NCBI RefSeq assembly: GCF_014161445.1 | Contig: NZ_JABBXA010000006.1 | Coordinates: 310,001 to 374,000 of the forward strand | Reading direction: 5' to 3' | Source of the DNA: Microbispora sp. H13382 | GTDB lineage: Bacteria; Actinomycetota; Actinomycetes; Streptosporangiales; Streptosporangiaceae | DNA: 64,000 nt | Part shown: in pieces, positions 33,415-42,447 of the stretch | How positions within the stretch are numbered: position 1 is the first letter of the stretch | Layout of the letters: each line of letters opens with the position of its first letter | Made by a program: the position numbers and the translations under genes | The notes under the pieces: model-generated | Told to the model about the DNA's origin: nothing | The model's database searches: none | Seen by the model: only the letters and a program-made list of their open reading frames with translations

Positions 33415-36400
33415 TCACAGCTCGGACGGAACCCGCTGCGGCGGGACGTGCCGCTGCTCCTGCCTGCTGCGCAGCGCCTCCAGGCCGACCAGGTCGTCCG
33501 GCTCGGCGTCCGGGGTCTCCTGGTCGAACCTCGCCAGGGCCGGGTGCCGCAGGGCCAGCGTGATCGTGATCGCGATGGCCAGGCCGCACACGATGTACAG
33601 CAGGCCGATGCCGCGGCCGTCTCCCGTGCCGATGACCTTCCCGACCGTGTCGGCCAGCGGCCCGTCCTGCCGCATCAGCGGTTCGAAGACCAGCCCCACC
33701 AGCCAGGCCTGTACGGCCAGCCCGACCGGCTGGGTCGACAGCGCGAGCATCCGGTTGATCGAGATGACGCGGGCGTGGTAGCGCTGGGGCACCTTCGAAT
33801 GGATGATCGTCAGCCAGATGCCGTCGCTGATCGTCATCATCAGCGACATGCCGAACGCGCCGAGCGTGATCAGGATGAGCGACGGCCGCAGACCGGCGAT
33901 GGCGCAGAAGATCCCGAGCACTCCGGCGGCCGACAGCATGCCGAACATCCGGCGGTCGCGCGGGCCGCCCCACAGCGTGATGATCAGGCCGCCGCAGACC
34001 GCCCCGATGCCCGCGAGCACCGCGACCTGCCCGGTGTCGGCCAGCTCGCCGACCGACAGCACCAGCGGCGCGATCATGATGAACCCGGTGAACAGGAAGA
34101 AGTTCACGATGAACATCGTGAAGGCCATCGCCCGCAGGCCCCGCCGCCGGAGCAGGTAGCGGAAACCGTTGCGGATCTCGGCGGAGACGGTCTCCCGGCG
34201 CCGCCAGGCCATCGTGGCGGGGAAACGGACCAGCAGGGTCACCGTGAACGCGATCGCGTAGCAGACCACGTTGGCGGTCAGGATGCCCTCGATGCCGATC
34301 AGCGCCAGCACGGCGACGGAGAAGAGCGGCACCATGAGCTGGGCCACGGCGTTGCCGAGCTGGACGACGCCGCCGACGTGGTGCAGGTAGGCCTTGGGCG
34401 CGAGCTGCGGCCCCGCCGACTGCCAGGCCACCCGTTGCAGGGTCACCGATATCGACAGCAGCACCAGCAGGCCGTACAGCAGGGGCATGCTCAGCACGTC
34501 GCCGGCCATCAGCGCGAGCAGCGCGGCCTGCACGGCCAGAGACATGCCGTCGGCGGCGAGCATCGCCCGTTTGCGGTCGTACCGGTCGACCAGCGCGCCG
34601 ATCAGCGGCGCGAGGATCAGCCCCGGCACCAGCCCGACGATGGCGAACAGGCCGAACTGCACCAGCGAGCCACTCTTCAGGTACGCCCAGATCGGCACGG
34701 CGAACTCGGTCATCACCGCGCCGATCATGGAGACGATCTGGCCCGTCGCCACCGTGAAGAACCGGCCGAGGCTGGGCTGCGGCCCGTCCGTGTCGGCCTT
34801 CCGGTCGGACGAGACGGCCTCCCGCCACCAGGTGGCCGTGTCACCGGGCGCCGGGACGTGCCACTCCTCGGGACGGTCCACGGAGGTGTGCGCGGTGGTG
34901 ACGATCGCGGCCAGCTCCTCGGTGCGGTACCGGAGGAAGTAGTGCCCGGCCTCGGCCATCACCACCAGCGCGGTGGTCTCGGAGACGCAGTGCCAGTCGC
35001 GGTAGCGCTCCTCGTAGAAGTCGGTCAGCGCGTCGCGGTCGCCCACGATGGAGATCACCGGGGCGCGCAGCTGCGGGCTCTGCTGCTCGACCAGCTCGCT
35101 GAAGTAGTCCTCACCGGCCCGCGCGTCCACCCGCATCGTGCTGATGATGTGGTCGACCTGCTCGGGGTCGAGGTCCTGCAGGTCGGCGCCCATCGCGCGC
35201 AGCCAGTTGGCGTGCGCGTTGGCGTTGTCCAGCGCCTTGCTGCGGAAGATCCGGCCGAGCAGGCCGTTCAGGCCCTTCGTGGGGGTGGCGAACGGGAAGC
35301 TGCCGCCCGTGTAGACCGCCTCGACGCGCCGCCCCGCCGCCTCCAGCCTGCGGGCGATCTCGGCGGTGAGCGCGCTGCCGACGCAGTGGCCGTACAACGC
35401 GACCGGGCCGCGCACGCGCTCGATGACCTCGTCGCAGACCCGCTGGGCGGCCTCGTGGAACGGGATCGTGCTCTCCTCGACCCCGAGCTCGTGGCCCGGC
35501 AGGGCGACCGAGAACAGCGAGTGCCCGGCCGGCAGCGCGTCGGCCAGCGGCTGGTAGACCATGGCGCTCGCCCCGCCGTACGGGATGCAGACGAGCGACA
35601 GCACCGGGGCCTTGACCGGCCGGGTGAGCTCGACGAGCAGGCCGCGCGGGCCCTCCTCGGCGGCGCCCTCCGGCGCCCCGTTGGCGGCGTCGACCAGCGC
35701 GGCCAGCTCCCGCACCGTGCGGTTGGCGATCGCGTCGAGGACGGTCACCTGGTAGCCGTCGGCGGGCAGCACCTGCCGGAGCTTGGCGACCATGCGGATG
35801 AGCAGCAGCGAGTGCCCGCCGAGCGCGTTGAAGTCGCTGTCGATCGAGATCGCGTCGATGCCGAGGACCTCCCGCCAGACCCCGGCCACCGCGATCTCGG
35901 TCTCGGTCTCCGGCTCGGCCAGGTCCTCGCCGACCCGGACGACCGGATCGGGCAGCGCCTTGCGGTCCACCTTGCCGTTGGCGTTGAGCGGGATGGTCTC
36001 CAGCGGCACGAACACCGACGGGACCATGTAATCCGGCAGCCTTGCCGTGCAGTGCTCGGCCAGGTCGTCAAGGTCCCGCGCCTCGGGCACGTAGTAGGCG
36101 ACCAGCCTCTTGTCCTCGGGCGTGAACGCGTGCACGGTGACGACCGCGTCCCGGACGCCGGGGTGGTCGAGGACGGCCGCCCTGACCTCGTCCAGCTCGA
36201 TGCGGTAGCCGCGGATCTTCACCTGGTCGTCGAACCGGCCGAGGAAGGCCACGTCGCCGTCCCGGGTCCAGGCCACCCGGTCGCCCGTGCGGTACATCCG
36301 CCCGCCCTCGAAGAAGGGGTCGGGGAGGAACCGCTCCTCGGTGAGGTCCGGGCGGTTCATGTAGCCGCGGGTCACGCCCACGCCGCCGACGTACAGCTCG

Positions 36401-38922
36401 CCCGGCACGCCGACCGGCTGCAGCCGCCGGTTCGCATCGAGGACGTACATCCGCATGTTGGGCAGCGGGCGGCCGATCGGCACGACCTCCACGAGCTGGG
36501 CGTCCCGCACCGGGTAGATACACGTGCCGACCGACGCCTCGGTGGGGCCGTACTCGTTGACGAGCCGCCCCGGGCCGAGCATCTCCATCCACCGGTTGGC
36601 CATCGACCCGGGCAGCGCCTCGCCCGCCACGACGATCACGCCGGCGAGCGCCTCGGCCTGCCGGGCGTCGATCTGGTGGCCGAGCACCTCCAGGTGCCCG
36701 GGGGTGCACTTGATGAAGCTGTACGGCCCGCCCGCGACGAGCAGCGCGCCCAGCTCACCCATGTCGAAGTCCTGCTCCAGCACCGTGACCCGCTGCCCGG
36801 TGACGAGCGGCGCCCACAGGTTGGGCACCACGAGGTCGAAGGCCACCGAGCCGAACAGCGGCGCTCCGCCGTCGCCCTGGCTCGCCAGGTCCTCCACGGC
36901 CCACCACACGTGGTTCACCAGGCCGCGGTGGGTGACCTGCACGCCCTTCGGCTTGCCCGTGGACCCCGACGTGAAGATCACATAGGCCAGCCGGTCGATG
37001 TCGTACGGCACGCCCACCGGCTCGCGCGGCCGGTCGTCGAGCACCCCGCTCTCCACGTCCACGTCCACGACCTCGGCGCCGTCGAACAGGTGCGCGTGCC
37101 CCGCTGAGGTCAGGACCAGCGGGGTCGCGGCGATCGACAGCATGTCGCGGACGCGCTGCGCGGGAAACTTGGGATCCATCGGCAGGTAGGCCGCGCCCGC
37201 CTTCCACACGCCCAGCAGACAGGCGATCAGCTCCGGGCTCCGGTCGAGCAGCACGCCCACCGTGTCCTCCGGGCCGACGCCCCGCTCGCGCAGCAGGTGG
37301 GCGACCTGGTTGGCGCGGGCGTGCAGTTCGGCGTAGGTGGTCGTGCGGCCCTCGAAGGAGACCGCGACCGCGTCCGAATCCGCATGGCGCTCCAGCAGCT
37401 CGGGCAGGGCCACGTCCGGGTACGGCCGCGCCGAGTCGTTCCACGTTCCGAGGACGAGCTCGCGCTCGGCGTCGGTGACCAGGTCGAGCCCGGCCAGCGG
37501 GGCGTCCGGCGCGGCGGCGATCCGCTCGGCCAGCGCCCGGTAGTGCCCGGCCATGCGGGCGATGGAGTCCGCGTCGAAGCGGTCCTTCTGGTAGGTCAGA
37601 TAGAGCTCGGGGTCGCCCGTGCCGTTCAGGTGCACCAGCAGCGCGAGGTCGTAGGTGAAGTCGTCGACCTCGTGCTCCCAGACCGACGCCTGCAGCCCGG
37701 GCCAGCGCCCCCGCTGGTCGCGGAAGACGCGCAGTGAGAAGCCGACGGTCGACAGCGAGAAGTTGCGGGCGTCCCGGTCGCTCAGCGCCCCGGCCAGCTC
37801 GGAGAACGGCAGGTGGTTGGTGAGCGCCTCGCCGAGCCTGCGCCGCACCCCGGCGGCGGCCTCGCGGAACGAGGGGTCGCCCGACAGGTCGGCGCGCAGC
37901 GGCAGGGCGTTGACGAAGCAGCCCAGCACGGGCTCCAGCTCCACCCGGCGCCGGCCGCCGTCCACCGTGGCGATCGTCAGGTCGCCCTGTCCGGTGTAGC
38001 GCGCCAGCAGCATCGAGAAGACGGTGAGCAGGGCCACGAACGGGGTGGTGCCGGGGCCGCCGGCCTCCCGCAGCGCGCGCAGGACCTCGTCCGGCAGCGT
38101 GAACAGGTGACAGTCGCTCCGGTTGCCCTCGACGACGGCCTGGCCGTCCCGCGCGATGGGAAGCGCCACCGCGCTCGCGCCGTCCAGCCGGTCGCGCCAG
38201 TACGCCAGGCGCCGCTCGCGCTGCTCGCCGCTCAGCTCACGCCGCGACCAGGCCGCGTAGTCGGCGTACTGCAGCGGGGGCGGGGCCACCCCGGCGGGAC
38301 GGCCCTCGTGGACGGCCGCGTACACGCTGGTCAGCTCGTCCACGATGATGCCGACCGACCACCCGTCGCACGCGATGTGGTGGCAGACGAACATCAGCAC
38401 GTGGTCCTCGTCGGCCAGCCGGACCAGCGTCGTGCGGTGGACCGGCCCGGTCTCCAGGTCGAAGCGCTCGACGGCGGCCCGGCTCGTGATCTCCCGGGCC
38501 CGGCCCTCCCGCTCGGCCTCCGGCAGGGCCCGCAGGTCGACGACGTCGAGCGGCGCCGGCCCGGGGTCGAGGACGATCTGGCGGGGCTCGTGTCCGTCGC
38601 CCTCGTAGACCGTACGCAGGATCTCGTGGCGTTCGACCAGGCTGTCCAGGGCGACGGTCAGGGCCCGGACGTCGAGCGGGCCGGTCAGCCGCAGGCCGAT
38701 GGTGGCGTTCGGCGCCGGGGCGCCCTCCGCGAAGCGGGCGCCGAGCCACATCTGGGTCTGCTCGTAGGAGCAGGGGGCGGGTCCGTCCCCACGGGGGGTG
38801 ATCACGCTCGCGGCGGCGGCCCTGGCGGCTCTGGCGGCGAGCAGCCGGCGCAGCGCCTCCTGCCTGCGTGGGGAAAGCGACGCTATTAGATGCTCGTTGT
38901 CAGTCGTCGGCGATATCGTCAC
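33415..38922 (-). CDS. single-module NRPS (C-A-T-TE) fused to an MFS transporter
   Basis: Protein of 1835 aa. The condensation domain (about 50-480) has HHIACDG at 181-187. The adenylation domain (about 500-990) has A3 TSGSTGKPKG at 651-660, YRTGD and NANGKVD. The carrier domain has Ser1038 in LGGHSLL. The alpha/beta-hydrolase thioesterase (about 1100-1350) has the nucleophile position reading G-H-C-V-G (Cys1180), not Ser. A 12-helix-type MFS domain follows (about 1370-1800; DRYDRKRAML loop). Read by hand against PheA, the pocket is D-L-P-K-V-A-E-V-G-K, nearest the Asn code. It should activate one amino acid, condense it with an acyl carrier donor, release it and export the product. The GTG has GGAG 8 bp upstream. 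Confidence 0.9.
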   Translation of the reverse strand: MTISPTTDNEHLIASLSPRRQEALRRLLAARAARAAAASVITPRGDGPAPCSYEQTQMWLGARFAEGAPAPNATIGLRLTGPLDVRALTVALDSLVERHEILRTVYEGDGHEPRQIVLDPGPAPLDVVDLRALPEAEREGRAREITSRAAVERFDLETGPVHRTTLVRLADEDHVLMFVCHHIACDGWSVGIIVDELTSVYAAVHEGRPAGVAPPPLQYADYAAWSRRELSGEQRERRLAYWRDRLDGASAVALPIARDGQAVVEGNRSDCHLFTLPDEVLRALREAGGPGTTPFVALLTVFSMLLARYTGQGDLTIATVDGGRRRVELEPVLGCFVNALPLRADLSGDPSFREAAAGVRRRLGEALTNHLPFSELAGALSDRDARNFSLSTVGFSLRVFRDQRGRWPGLQASVWEHEVDDFTYDLALLVHLNGTGDPELYLTYQKDRFDADSIARMAGHYRALAERIAAAPDAPLAGLDLVTDAERELVLGTWNDSARPYPDVALPELLERHADSDAVAVSFEGRTTTYAELHARANQVAHLLRERGVGPEDTVGVLLDRSPELIACLLGVWKAGAAYLPMDPKFPAQRVRDMLSIAATPLVLTSAGHAHLFDGAEVVDVDVESGVLDDRPREPVGVPYDIDRLAYVIFTSGSTGKPKGVQVTHRGLVNHVWWAVEDLASQGDGGAPLFGSVAFDLVVPNLWAPLVTGQRVTVLEQDFDMGELGALLVAGGPYSFIKCTPGHLEVLGHQIDARQAEALAGVIVVAGEALPGSMANRWMEMLGPGRLVNEYGPTEASVGTCIYPVRDAQLVEVVPIGRPLPNMRMYVLDANRRLQPVGVPGELYVGGVGVTRGYMNRPDLTEERFLPDPFFEGGRMYRTGDRVAWTRDGDVAFLGRFDDQVKIRGYRIELDEVRAAVLDHPGVRDAVVTVHAFTPEDKRLVAYYVPEARDLDDLAEHCTARLPDYMVPSVFVPLETIPLNANGKVDRKALPDPVVRVGEDLAEPETETEIAVAGVWREVLGIDAISIDSDFNALGGHSLLLIRMVAKLRQVLPADGYQVTVLDAIANRTVRELAALVDAANGAPEGAAEEGPRGLLVELTRPVKAPVLSLVCIPYGGASAMVYQPLADALPAGHSLFSVALPGHELGVEESTIPFHEAAQRVCDEVIERVRGPVALYGHCVGSALTAEIARRLEAAGRRVEAVYTGGSFPFATPTKGLNGLLGRIFRSKALDNANAHANWLRAMGADLQDLDPEQVDHIISTMRVDARAGEDYFSELVEQQSPQLRAPVISIVGDRDALTDFYEERYRDWHCVSETTALVVMAEAGHYFLRYRTEELAAIVTTAHTSVDRPEEWHVPAPGDTATWWREAVSSDRKADTDGPQPSLGRFFTVATGQIVSMIGAVMTEFAVPIWAYLKSGSLVQFGLFAIVGLVPGLILAPLIGALVDRYDRKRAMLAADGMSLAVQAALLALMAGDVLSMPLLYGLLVLLSISVTLQRVAWQSAGPQLAPKAYLHHVGGVVQLGNAVAQLMVPLFSVAVLALIGIEGILTANVVCYAIAFTVTLLVRFPATMAWRRRETVSAEIRNGFRYLLRRRGLRAMAFTMFIVNFFLFTGFIMIAPLVLSVGELADTGQVAVLAGIGAVCGGLIITLWGGPRDRRMFGMLSAAGVLGIFCAIAGLRPSLILITLGAFGMSLMMTISDGIWLTIIHSKVPQRYHARVISINRMLALSTQPVGLAVQAWLVGLVFEPLMRQDGPLADTVGKVIGTGDGRGIGLLYIVCGLAIAITITLALRHPALARFDQETPDAEPDDLVGLEALRSRQEQRHVPPQRVPSEL

Positions 38923-39429
38923 CGAGCGTTCTCCTCTCTGCGCAGTAATGCGCAGGACCAGCTGACCACGCAGAAAAGTGGTTGAACCAGAAAACGCTTT
39001 GATCGTCGATTCCGCAGGACCTCGCCGCGTATCTCGCCGCGTTCGAGCCGAGATGCGTGGGAGCGCTCCCACAAAACGGATTATTTCACGATACGGGATG
39101 TGAGTCTGGTAACGCAAGCCTCACTTCGACCTGCGATCAGGCGCGAAGAGTAAGGGGAAACCGACCTTCCGTCATCGATTGCGGGCGGCCGAACATGAGT
39201 GGTCGTCGGCACTGCCGGCGGACACACGATCATGTCGAGTAATTTGACTGCCGACGTCGAGCGGACGGGATTAAACATGTTTCTTGCGCGTAAGCCGACC
39301 CTGGTTCTATGTTGGCCGCCGGAATCTATTGCCGCAGGGGCGCCGCCTATTCGAGGGCCCGCCTGCCTCCTTAATTCGACTTTTTCCCCGTGCTCGGCCG
39401 TGGCCGGATCCCGTGCAGAAGGAGGACGC
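38923..39429. promoter_or_regulatory. 507-bp divergent promoter region of the NRPS cluster
   Basis: The region between the divergent NRPS and oxygenase genes has no credible gene. It is AT-richer than its flanks (runs such as AATTCGACTTTTT near 39375) and holds the CebR-type box at 39058-39071. No promoter hexamers could be assigned with confidence. Confidence 0.6.
39058..39071. promoter_or_regulatory. CebR-type operator TGGGAGCGCTCCCA
   Basis: A perfect 14-bp palindrome identical to the published Streptomyces CebR consensus, the LacI-family cello-oligosaccharide-responsive repressor. It lies 136 bp upstream of the NRPS start and 359 bp upstream of the oxygenase start. In Streptomyces scabiei CebR boxes also control thaxtomin biosynthesis. 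Confidence 0.75.
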
Positions 39430-40356
39430 ATGGACGACTTCTGGAAGCCCCTGGAAATAACCCCCGACGGCTCCGCCGCCACGCCCGAGGGGCTGGTGGA
39501 ACGGCTGCGCGAAACGAACGTTGGCGACCTGCTGGTCCGCGAGAAGGCGCTCGTCTTCCGGGGGTTCGGCGTCACACCCGAGACCCTCGACGCCGTCATG
39601 GACATGCTGCTGCCCAACCGGCTGGCGTACGTCCACGGCAACTCGCCCCGCACCAAGGTGGGCGGCAACGTCTACACCTCGACCGAGTACCCGCCCGAGT
39701 ACACGATCTCCATGCACAACGAGCTGTCGTACTCCGCCACCTGGCCCTCCCGGCTGCTGTTCTACTGCGAGAAGGCGGCCGAGAGCGGCGGGGCGACTCC
39801 CGTCGTGGACGGCGTGCGCTGGCTGGAGTCGCTCGACGACGAGGTCAGGGAGGCGTTCGCCAAGGGGGTGCGCTACACCCAGAACCTGCACGCCGGCCGT
39901 GGGCTCGGCAAGAGCTGGCAGGAGACGTTCGAGACCGAGGACCGCGACGAGGTGGCCGAGTTCCTCGACCGCATCGGGGCGGACTGGCAGTGGCGTCCCG
40001 ACGGCGGCGTACGGGTCTCGCAGGTCAGGCCCGCCACCACCCGGCACCCCGTGACCGGTGCCGAGGTGTGGTTCAACCAGGCCGACCAGTGGCATCCCGC
40101 CTCGCTGGGCGACGAGACCGCCGCCATGCTCGCCGAGCTCATGCCGCCGGAGGAGCTGCCGCAGTCGGTGACGTTCCCCGACGGCGCCCCGATCCCCGGC
40201 GAGTACGTCATCCAGGCCCGTGACCGCGGCCTGGACAACGCGGTGGACGTCGACTGGCGGGAGGGCGACCTGCTGCTGATCGACAACGTGCTGGTCGGGC
40301 ACGGCCGCAGGCCCTTCGCCGGCTCCCGCCGCATCCTCGTCGCCATGTCCGACTGA
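39430..40356 (+). CDS. TauD/TfdA-family Fe(II)/2-oxoglutarate oxygenase
   Basis: Oxygenase of 308 aa of the clavaminate-synthase/TauD-like group that hydroxylates amino acids in nonribosomal pathways (AsnO, SyrP type). The first iron ligands read H96-N-E98 in SMHNELSYS, a His-x-Glu variant known in this group, and the distal His is in VGHGRRPF near residue 290, followed by the Arg that binds 2-oxoglutarate. The ATG has AAGGAGG at 4 bp. It heads the right-hand arm of the cluster, divergent from the NRPS. With an Asn-like adenylation pocket next door, beta-hydroxylation of that residue, free or carrier-bound, is the most likely job. Confidence 0.92.
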   Translation: MDDFWKPLEITPDGSAATPEGLVERLRETNVGDLLVREKALVFRGFGVTPETLDAVMDMLLPNRLAYVHGNSPRTKVGGNVYTSTEYPPEYTISMHNELSYSATWPSRLLFYCEKAAESGGATPVVDGVRWLESLDDEVREAFAKGVRYTQNLHAGRGLGKSWQETFETEDRDEVAEFLDRIGADWQWRPDGGVRVSQVRPATTRHPVTGAEVWFNQADQWHPASLGDETAAMLAELMPPEELPQSVTFPDGAPIPGEYVIQARDRGLDNAVDVDWREGDLLLIDNVLVGHGRRPFAGSRRILVAMSD

Positions 40357-40381
40357 TCACGCTCTCGAAAGGGAAACCGCT

Positions 40382-42442
40382 GTGGACAAGATCGGGCTGG
40401 GGGTCGCCGCGACCTTCACCGCCGAGCCGCTCGGGGACGCCCTGCGGTTCTGGCTCGCCGAACTGGACGTCGAGGGGGACGTCGCCTTCGCTCCGTACGA
40501 CCAGGTCTTCCCCTCGCTCCTCGACCCGGGCAGTGTGCTCGGCCGGGCCGGCGCCGCAGTCGTCCTCGTCCGCGCGGAAGATCTGGACCGTGACCCTGAC
40601 GGGGGCCCGGAGGACGGGACCGGCGAGCTGGACGCCGTGGCCACCGACCTCGCCGCCGCGCTGCGGGCCTCGGCGCGCGCGTCCGGCACGCCCCACGTGC
40701 TCGTCGTCTGCCCTCCCTCGCCCGAGCACGGCTCGCCCGAGGCCCACGCGCGCTTCGCGGCCGGGCTGGCCCGGGCGTTCGAGGGCGACCGGGCCGTGTC
40801 CGTGCTCACCTCCGCCGAGCCGTACGAGCCGGAGCCGGAGGACATCCACGACGCCTTCGCCGACCGGACCGGCAACGTCCCCTACACCGACCGCTACTTC
40901 GCCGCGCTGGCCGCCGCGGTTGCCCGCCGCCTGCACGCCGTGACCACCCCGCGTCCCAAGGTCGTCGTCGCGGACTGCGACGGCACGCTCTGGGACGGCG
41001 TGGTCGGCGAGGACGGCCCCGACGGCGTCGTCATCGGCCCGCAGCGGTTGGAGATCTGGCGGGAGCTGGCCCGCCAGGTCGCCGCGGGCAGGCTGCTGTG
41101 CCTGTGCAGCAAGAACGAGGAGAAGGACGTCCGCGAGGTGTTCACCCGGCATCCGGAGCTGCCGGTCGGCCTGGACGACGTCACCGCGATGCGCGTCGGC
41201 TGGGAGGCCAAGCCGGACGCGCTGCGCTCGCTCGCCGCCGAGCTCGACCTCGGGCTCGACTCCTTCCTGTTCCTCGACGACAGCCCGGTCGAGTGCGCCG
41301 AGGTCCGGGCCGGCTGCCCCGAGGTGCTGACGCTCCAGCTTCCGGCCGACGCGGCCGGGGCCGCGGACTTCCTGCGGCACTGCTGGCCGCTCGACGTGAC
41401 GTCCGTGACCGCGGCCGACCGCGAGCGCACCCGGCGCTACCAGGAGGAACGGCGGCGCGACCAGGCCAGGGGCGAGATGTCGCTCGCCGACTTCTTCGCC
41501 ACGCTCGACCTGCGGGTGACCATCACCCCGGCCGGTCCCGAGCACGAGGCCCGGGCCGTTCAGCTCGCCGAGCGGACCAACCAGTTCAACCTGGGGACGC
41601 GCCGCCTGGACGGCGAGGAGAAGTTCGTCGTGGACGTGCGCGACCGCTTCGGCGACTACGGCGTCGTCGGCCTCACCGACGTACGGACGGAGGGGGACAC
41701 GCTGCGCGCCGGCGCGTTCCTGCTGAGCTGCCGGGCGCTCGGGCGCGGGGTGGAGCACCGCATGCTCGCGCACCTGGGGACGCTCGCGCGGGAGCGCGGG
41801 CTGGCCCGGGTGGCCCTGGCTTTCCGGGCGACCGAGCGCAACCGGCCGGCCAGGGACTTCCTCGCCGCCCTGCCCGCGAGGGTGGAGCCGGACGGCGAGG
41901 AGACGGCCTGGTACGTCCTCGACGCGGGCGACGCGGCGGCCGTCGTCCACACGCCGGGCCCTGCTGAGGAGAGGGCAGCGGGGCCCGTCCGGACCGTCGA
42001 AGCGGCCGCTCCCGCCGGTTGGGCGGCTGTCGAACGGATCGCGACCCGGCTGACCGGCGCCGACGCGATCCTCGACGCCATGCGGGCCGCCCGCCCCGTG
42101 ACGGAGGTGGCGGGGGCGAGCCCCGTCGAGGCGACCGTCATGCGGTTGTGGGCCGAGCTGCTCGACACGGCGCCGACCTCGGTGGACGACGGCTTCTTCG
42201 AGCTGGGCGGCCACTCGCTGCGGCTGGTGCAGTTCATGGCGCGGGTCCGCGCCGAGTTCGGCGTCGAGCTTCCCTTCGACACGCTCTACACCACCTCGTT
42301 CACCGTCGCCGAGGTCGCCAAGGTGATCGAGGAGCGGCAGCTCGCCGACACCGACGACGATGAGCTGGCCGGACTGCTCGACGAGCTCGCGGGCCTGTCG
42401 GACGAGGAGATCGACGCCCTGCTCGACTCCGGGAACGGCTGA
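40382..42442 (+). CDS. FkbH-like HAD-IIIC/acyltransferase fused to a carrier protein
   Basis: Protein of 686 aa. The N-terminal FkbH-like domain (about 1-185) is followed by a HAD phosphatase domain (about 190-330; D198-C-D200 nucleophile motif in VVVADCDGTLWDG) and a GNAT-like acyltransferase part (about 370-520; LAERTNQFNLGTRRL is characteristic). A peptidyl/acyl-carrier domain lies near 580-650 with Ser in LGGHSLRL. FkbH enzymes load a dephosphorylated glyceryl unit from 1,3-bisphosphoglycerate onto a carrier. The fused carrier would then donate it to the NRPS condensation domain. The acidic tail (ELAGLSDEEIDALLD) looks like a docking element. The GTG follows AAAGGGA. Confidence 0.9.
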   Translation: MDKIGLGVAATFTAEPLGDALRFWLAELDVEGDVAFAPYDQVFPSLLDPGSVLGRAGAAVVLVRAEDLDRDPDGGPEDGTGELDAVATDLAAALRASARASGTPHVLVVCPPSPEHGSPEAHARFAAGLARAFEGDRAVSVLTSAEPYEPEPEDIHDAFADRTGNVPYTDRYFAALAAAVARRLHAVTTPRPKVVVADCDGTLWDGVVGEDGPDGVVIGPQRLEIWRELARQVAAGRLLCLCSKNEEKDVREVFTRHPELPVGLDDVTAMRVGWEAKPDALRSLAAELDLGLDSFLFLDDSPVECAEVRAGCPEVLTLQLPADAAGAADFLRHCWPLDVTSVTAADRERTRRYQEERRRDQARGEMSLADFFATLDLRVTITPAGPEHEARAVQLAERTNQFNLGTRRLDGEEKFVVDVRDRFGDYGVVGLTDVRTEGDTLRAGAFLLSCRALGRGVEHRMLAHLGTLARERGLARVALAFRATERNRPARDFLAALPARVEPDGEETAWYVLDAGDAAAVVHTPGPAEERAAGPVRTVEAAAPAGWAAVERIATRLTGADAILDAMRAARPVTEVAGASPVEATVMRLWAELLDTAPTSVDDGFFELGGHSLRLVQFMARVRAEFGVELPFDTLYTTSFTVAEVAKVIEERQLADTDDDELAGLLDELAGLSDEEIDALLDSGNG

Positions 42443-42447
42443 TCCGC

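Noticed and set aside
33400..37107. 1235-codon open frame on the plus strand antisense to the NRPS
   Set aside because: Composition is Arg/Gln/His/Gly-rich without domains, as expected for an antisense frame of high-GC coding DNA; the minus-strand NRPS has clear motifs throughout.
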